Origin: JBFKOL01 sp041628815
GTDB lineage: Bacteria; Bacteroidota; Bacteroidia; Chitinophagales; Saprospiraceae
Assembly (NCBI GenBank): GCA_041628815.1
Contig: JBFKOL010000017.1
Location: 1-27,704 of the forward strand
Length of the DNA stretch: 27,704 bases
Direction of reading: 5' to 3'
The notes under the pieces were generated by a model. That model was not told the origin of the DNA, searched no databases, and was given only the letters and a program-made list of their open reading frames with translations. Position 1 is the stretch's first letter. Every line of letters starts with the position of its first letter. Shown here one piece after another: positions 25,659 through 27,704 of this stretch. The position numbers and the translations under genes were made by a program.

Positions 25659-26720
25659 TCACCCTCTATCGGCCTCTATCAGTCTCTTTAATTGATCTAT
25701 CTGAGCCTGTAGGTTGCGATTGATTTCTTTTTGAGATTTCAACTTCTCTTTCATGTCACGGATAATCGCATCCTTTGCCGCACTGTTATCCAGCCCCACG
25801 GCTGCGTTTATTTTTTTGATACCCGGGTCTGGATTGCTTTCCCATGCCCTGCCCACTATTTGATGATTCAGGGTGATTTCAGCATTGGATACGGCTACAC
25901 CTGTTCCATCTTCCAGGCCACTGGCTACGATCCAGTCACCTGCGTTTACTGACCCTCTTACATTGACGAATACTTGTCCGATAAAACTCACTCGCTCATC
26001 ACCTGAATCTTCTTCTTTCTGGTTGCCCAGTACAGCAGGGCGGTCTGTGATAACCATAACAGAGGTGGCATCATGTGTGTGCAAACTCACTTTTCCACCG
26101 TATACGCCAACGATGTCACCGGCTTTGATGTCTTCTTCTTTAGATAGGGGTGAAAGGCATTCGGCAAAATCGGAACCGCTTGTACCATAGAGGACTCCTC
26201 CGGAACTATTTCCTTCTATTCTACCTCTTCCATTATTACTACCATCATAAAACGTGATAAAATTGATACCACCTCCCAGAGTAGCAGTTCTACCCACTTT
26301 TAGAGCCAGCACATCAGGAGAGGTGCCTGTATTGCGGTTGTATATTTGGGCGATATGTCCGCTTGTTCCTATACCACCACCTAAATTTTTATTGCCTTGA
26401 ATGTTTAAACTGTGCCCGCCGGCACCAAAAACAACGATCCCATCGCCCCCGGCAAAGTCAACCTGGACCCCATCGTCCCCGGCAGTGCTAATATAGACCC
26501 CATCGCCCTCGGCAGAGTTAACCTGGACTCCATCGTCCCCGGCAGAGGCAACATAGACCCCATCGTCCCCAGCATCGAAAACATAGATTCCATCGTCCTG
26601 GGCATAGATAATTTGGATTGCGTCTCTTAAGGTTCCTATTACAGAATCAATTACAACTTGTTGTGCTATGACAGATGTGACAAAACATAGCTGTACGGAT
26701 AGAATTATAAGGTATTTCAT
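25659..26720 (-). CDS. Exported fibre-like protein with decapeptide repeats and coiled coil, copy 1
   Basis: This protein has 353 residues from ATG 26720; the frame stays open upstream to 26795, but only the inner ATG is followed by a clean signal peptide (residues 1-19, cut near VIAQ). Residues 40-109 are seven decapeptides of the form A-x-D-D-G-V-x-V-x-x, likely one beta-strand turn each of a beta-helix or fibre. A globular part follows, with SDFAECL, IKAGDIVGVYGGKVSL, ITDRPAVLGNQ and NAGDWIVASGLEDGTG, a pattern I associate with the C-terminal domains of fibre or spike-like proteins. Residues 312-350 form a coiled coil, suggesting a trimer. No named family or function is claimed. It is a close paralogue of the next gene, which points the same way. 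Confidence 0.82.
   Translation of the reverse strand: MKYLIILSVQLCFVTSVIAQQVVIDSVIGTLRDAIQIIYAQDDGIYVFDAGDDGVYVASAGDDGVQVNSAEGDGVYISTAGDDGVQVDFAGGDGIVVFGAGGHSLNIQGNKNLGGGIGTSGHIAQIYNRNTGTSPDVLALKVGRTATLGGGINFITFYDGSNNGRGRIEGNSSGGVLYGTSGSDFAECLSPLSKEEDIKAGDIVGVYGGKVSLHTHDATSVMVITDRPAVLGNQKEEDSGDERVSFIGQVFVNVRGSVNAGDWIVASGLEDGTGVAVSNAEITLNHQIVGRAWESNPDPGIKKINAAVGLDNSAAKDAIIRDMKEKLKSQKEINRNLQAQIDQLKRLIEADRG
26394..26603 (-). repeat. Seven in-frame 30-base repeats coding for decapeptides
   Basis: Within copy 1 of the fibre gene, seven 30-base units encode A-Q-D-D-G-I-Y-V-F-D, A-G-D-D-G-V-Y-V-A-S and further variants, ending in A-G-G-H-S-L-N-I-Q-G. The first two-thirds of each unit is the best kept in DNA. 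Because the unit length is a multiple of three, other frames and the opposite strand are also open across this stretch and give repetitive false ORFs. Confidence 0.9.
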
Positions 26721-26829
26721 AGATGTTGGCTTAAAATTTAATGAAAAAGATAGGGAATTCACATTAGAACATAAAAGGCATAGGGGCCCAAGCAAGACAG
26801 AATAGCCACTAGTTGGATGAAGCGAGAGT

Positions 26830-26870
26830 TATGAGGGGGCATACCAAAGAACACAAAGCGGCCCCCCATA
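26830..26870 (-). other. Imperfect inverted repeat between the two fibre genes
   Basis: A ten-pair stem forms between 26830-26840 (with A26834 bulged out) and 26861-26870, dominated by GGGGG/CCCCC, around a 20-base loop. It lies downstream of fibre gene copy 2 and upstream of copy 1. It might end transcription of copy 2, but no T-run follows on the minus strand, so the role is uncertain. Confidence 0.3.
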
Positions 26871-26885
26871 GTTCTGTAGGATTTC

Positions 26886-26912
26886 GCCTCACTTTTGTTT
26901 ACAAGGGTGTAA
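26886..26912 (+). repeat. Direct repeat copy 2: remnant resembling the tRNA-Val 3' end
   Basis: GCCTCACTT (26886-26894) followed by TTACAA and GG repeats 25599-25625. The rest of the tRNA is absent here: the bases before GCCTCA do not match the T-arm. It lies about 20 bases beyond the stop codon of fibre gene copy 2. Confidence 0.6.
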
Positions 26913-26932
26913 CGAAGGTACAAGCCACACAC

Positions 26933-27704
26933 CTATTCTGAACCTGTACCCGCTATCAGACTCTTTAATTCATCTATCTGAGCCTGTAGGTCTGTGATTT
27001 TTTTATCCATGTTCCGGATAATCACATCTTTGGCCGCACTGTTATCCAAACCCACAGCGGTATTTATTTTTTTGATTCCAGGGTCCGGATTACTTTCCCA
27101 GGCCCTGCCTACGATCTGTTGGTCCAGGGTGATCTCATCAGGGGATACCGCTATACCTGTACCATCTTCCAGGCCACTGGCGACAATCCAGTCACCGGCG
27201 TTTACTTGTCCTCTTACATTGACAAATACCTGTCCGATAAAACTTACACGCTCATCGTCGGAATCTTCTTCCCTCTGGTTTGCCAGTACAGCAGGACGGT
27301 CTGTGATGACCATGACTGAAGAAGCATTGTAGGTTTGTAGGCTGACCTTACCACCGTATACGCCAACGATGTCTCCTGCTTTGATGTCTTCTTGATTTGA
27401 CAGTGGTTGTAGACATTCGGCAAAATCAGCGCCTGCAGAGCCGTAAACTACACCCCCGGAACCATTGCCTTCAATTCTGCCAAGTTCTGTATCATCTCCT
27501 TTGAAAAAGGTGACGAAATGCGACAAATCATTGGGATCAGTGACAGTACCGACCTTCAGAGCAAGTACATCAGGACCTGTCCCAGTACTTCTATTGTAAA
27601 TTTGAGCAATATGGTTTGAAGGGAATGCAAATAGATTCTTATTGCCCTGGATATTCATGCTCCAAGCATCAGCATCATTGACGAAGAGCCCATCGTCCCC
27701 GGCA
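26933..27704 (-). CDS. Fibre-like protein, copy 2 (5' end beyond the window)
   Basis: This partial gene enters from the right edge, giving 256 residues in frame to the TAG at 26935-26933. The ATG at 27658 is internal: the frame continues upstream as AGDDGLFVND-ADAWSMNIQG, in the same decapeptide register as the last two repeats of copy 1. The globular domain (SADFAECLQPL, IKAGDIVGVYGGKVSL, NAGDWIVASGLEDGTG) is nearly the same as in copy 1. The C-terminal coiled coil is shorter by roughly a dozen residues and ends GTGSE. The number of repeats and the signal peptide cannot be seen. The two genes are clearly tandem duplicates, with about 210 bases between them. Confidence 0.85.
   Translation of the reverse strand, partial: AGDDGLFVNDADAWSMNIQGNKNLFAFPSNHIAQIYNRSTGTGPDVLALKVGTVTDPNDLSHFVTFFKGDDTELGRIEGNGSGGVVYGSAGADFAECLQPLSNQEDIKAGDIVGVYGGKVSLQTYNASSVMVITDRPAVLANQREEDSDDERVSFIGQVFVNVRGQVNAGDWIVASGLEDGTGIAVSPDEITLDQQIVGRAWESNPDPGIKKINTAVGLDNSAAKDVIIRNMDKKITDLQAQIDELKSLIAGTGSE

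Noticed and set aside
26394..26603. Regular 30-base repeats that might be taken for a CRISPR array
   Set aside because: The units are contiguous with no unique spacers, keep a reading frame and encode a decapeptide repeat inside a gene with a signal peptide. No cas genes are present.
26405..26630. Open frames on both strands across the repeat region
   Set aside because: They are by-products of a repeat whose length is a multiple of three. They lack signal, domain or flank support, and the fibre gene explains the stretch.
25530..26912. Small integrative element bounded by tRNA-derived att sites
   Set aside because: The direct repeats are imperfect and short, no integrase or mobility gene lies between them, and the content is a paralogue of the neighbouring gene. 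Duplication is the simpler reading.

Overview
The window looks like chromosomal DNA of a Bacteroidota bacterium, probably near the Saprospiria or Cytophagia; this placement is inferred from gene content, not computed. Supporting signs are promoters of the TTG-N(17-23)-TAnnTTTG type, the absence of strong Shine-Dalgarno sequences, a head-GIN/DUF2807 adhesin, a DUF1684 lipoprotein, a SMUG2-like uracil-DNA glycosylase, an M43 cytophagalysin-like metalloprotease and several lipoproteins. Coding density is high. No transposase, integrase, rRNA or CRISPR array was seen.

Layout, left to right. 1-139 is the tail of an unidentified gene. 308-3808 (+) holds an MsbA-type ABC exporter, a small membrane protein and a membrane-anchored GT2 glycosyltransferase. 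3805-6214 (-) is a metal-uptake operon in the order MntR/DtxR regulator, TroA-like binding protein, ABC ATPase. A perfect 16-bp palindrome sits inside the regulator's promoter, and no permease gene is present. 6378-8558 (+) is a K+-dependent membrane pyrophosphatase with its own consensus promoter and a perfect terminator hairpin. 8691-12746 (+) carries a Prc-type tail-specific protease and a Uup-type ABC-F ATPase, separated by a second terminator. 12743-13234 (-) is an exported thioredoxin-like protein.

13327-18474 (-) reads as one cell-envelope cluster from right to left: a polytopic GT-C-like membrane protein, a second membrane protein translationally coupled to it that looks like its detached C-terminal half, a dolichyl-phosphate-mannose-synthase-like GT2, a DUF1684 lipoprotein, and a small lipoprotein whose frame appears broken at a run of six G. 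The GT2 plausibly makes the polyprenyl-phosphate sugar used by the GT-C-like pair.

18598-19578 (+) is a lipoprotein gene followed directly by a membrane-anchored SH3-domain protein. 19586-21976 (-) is an acyl-CoA oxidase/dehydrogenase. It is divergent from fabG (22004-22741, +), which overlaps a lipoprotein-like M43 metalloprotease. 23975-24676 (-) is a DUF2807 protein and 24824-25492 (-) is a SMUG2-like glycosylase.

The right end has a tRNA-Val(GAC) followed by two tandem paralogues (-) of an exported fibre-like protein: decapeptide repeats of the form A-x-D-D-G-V-x-V-x-x, a conserved globular domain and a C-terminal coiled coil. The second copy runs off the window. A remnant matching the tRNA 3' end lies just past the second copy's stop, which suggests a segmental duplication whose unit began inside the tRNA gene. 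This tandem fibre locus and the split GT-C pair are the least ordinary parts of the window.
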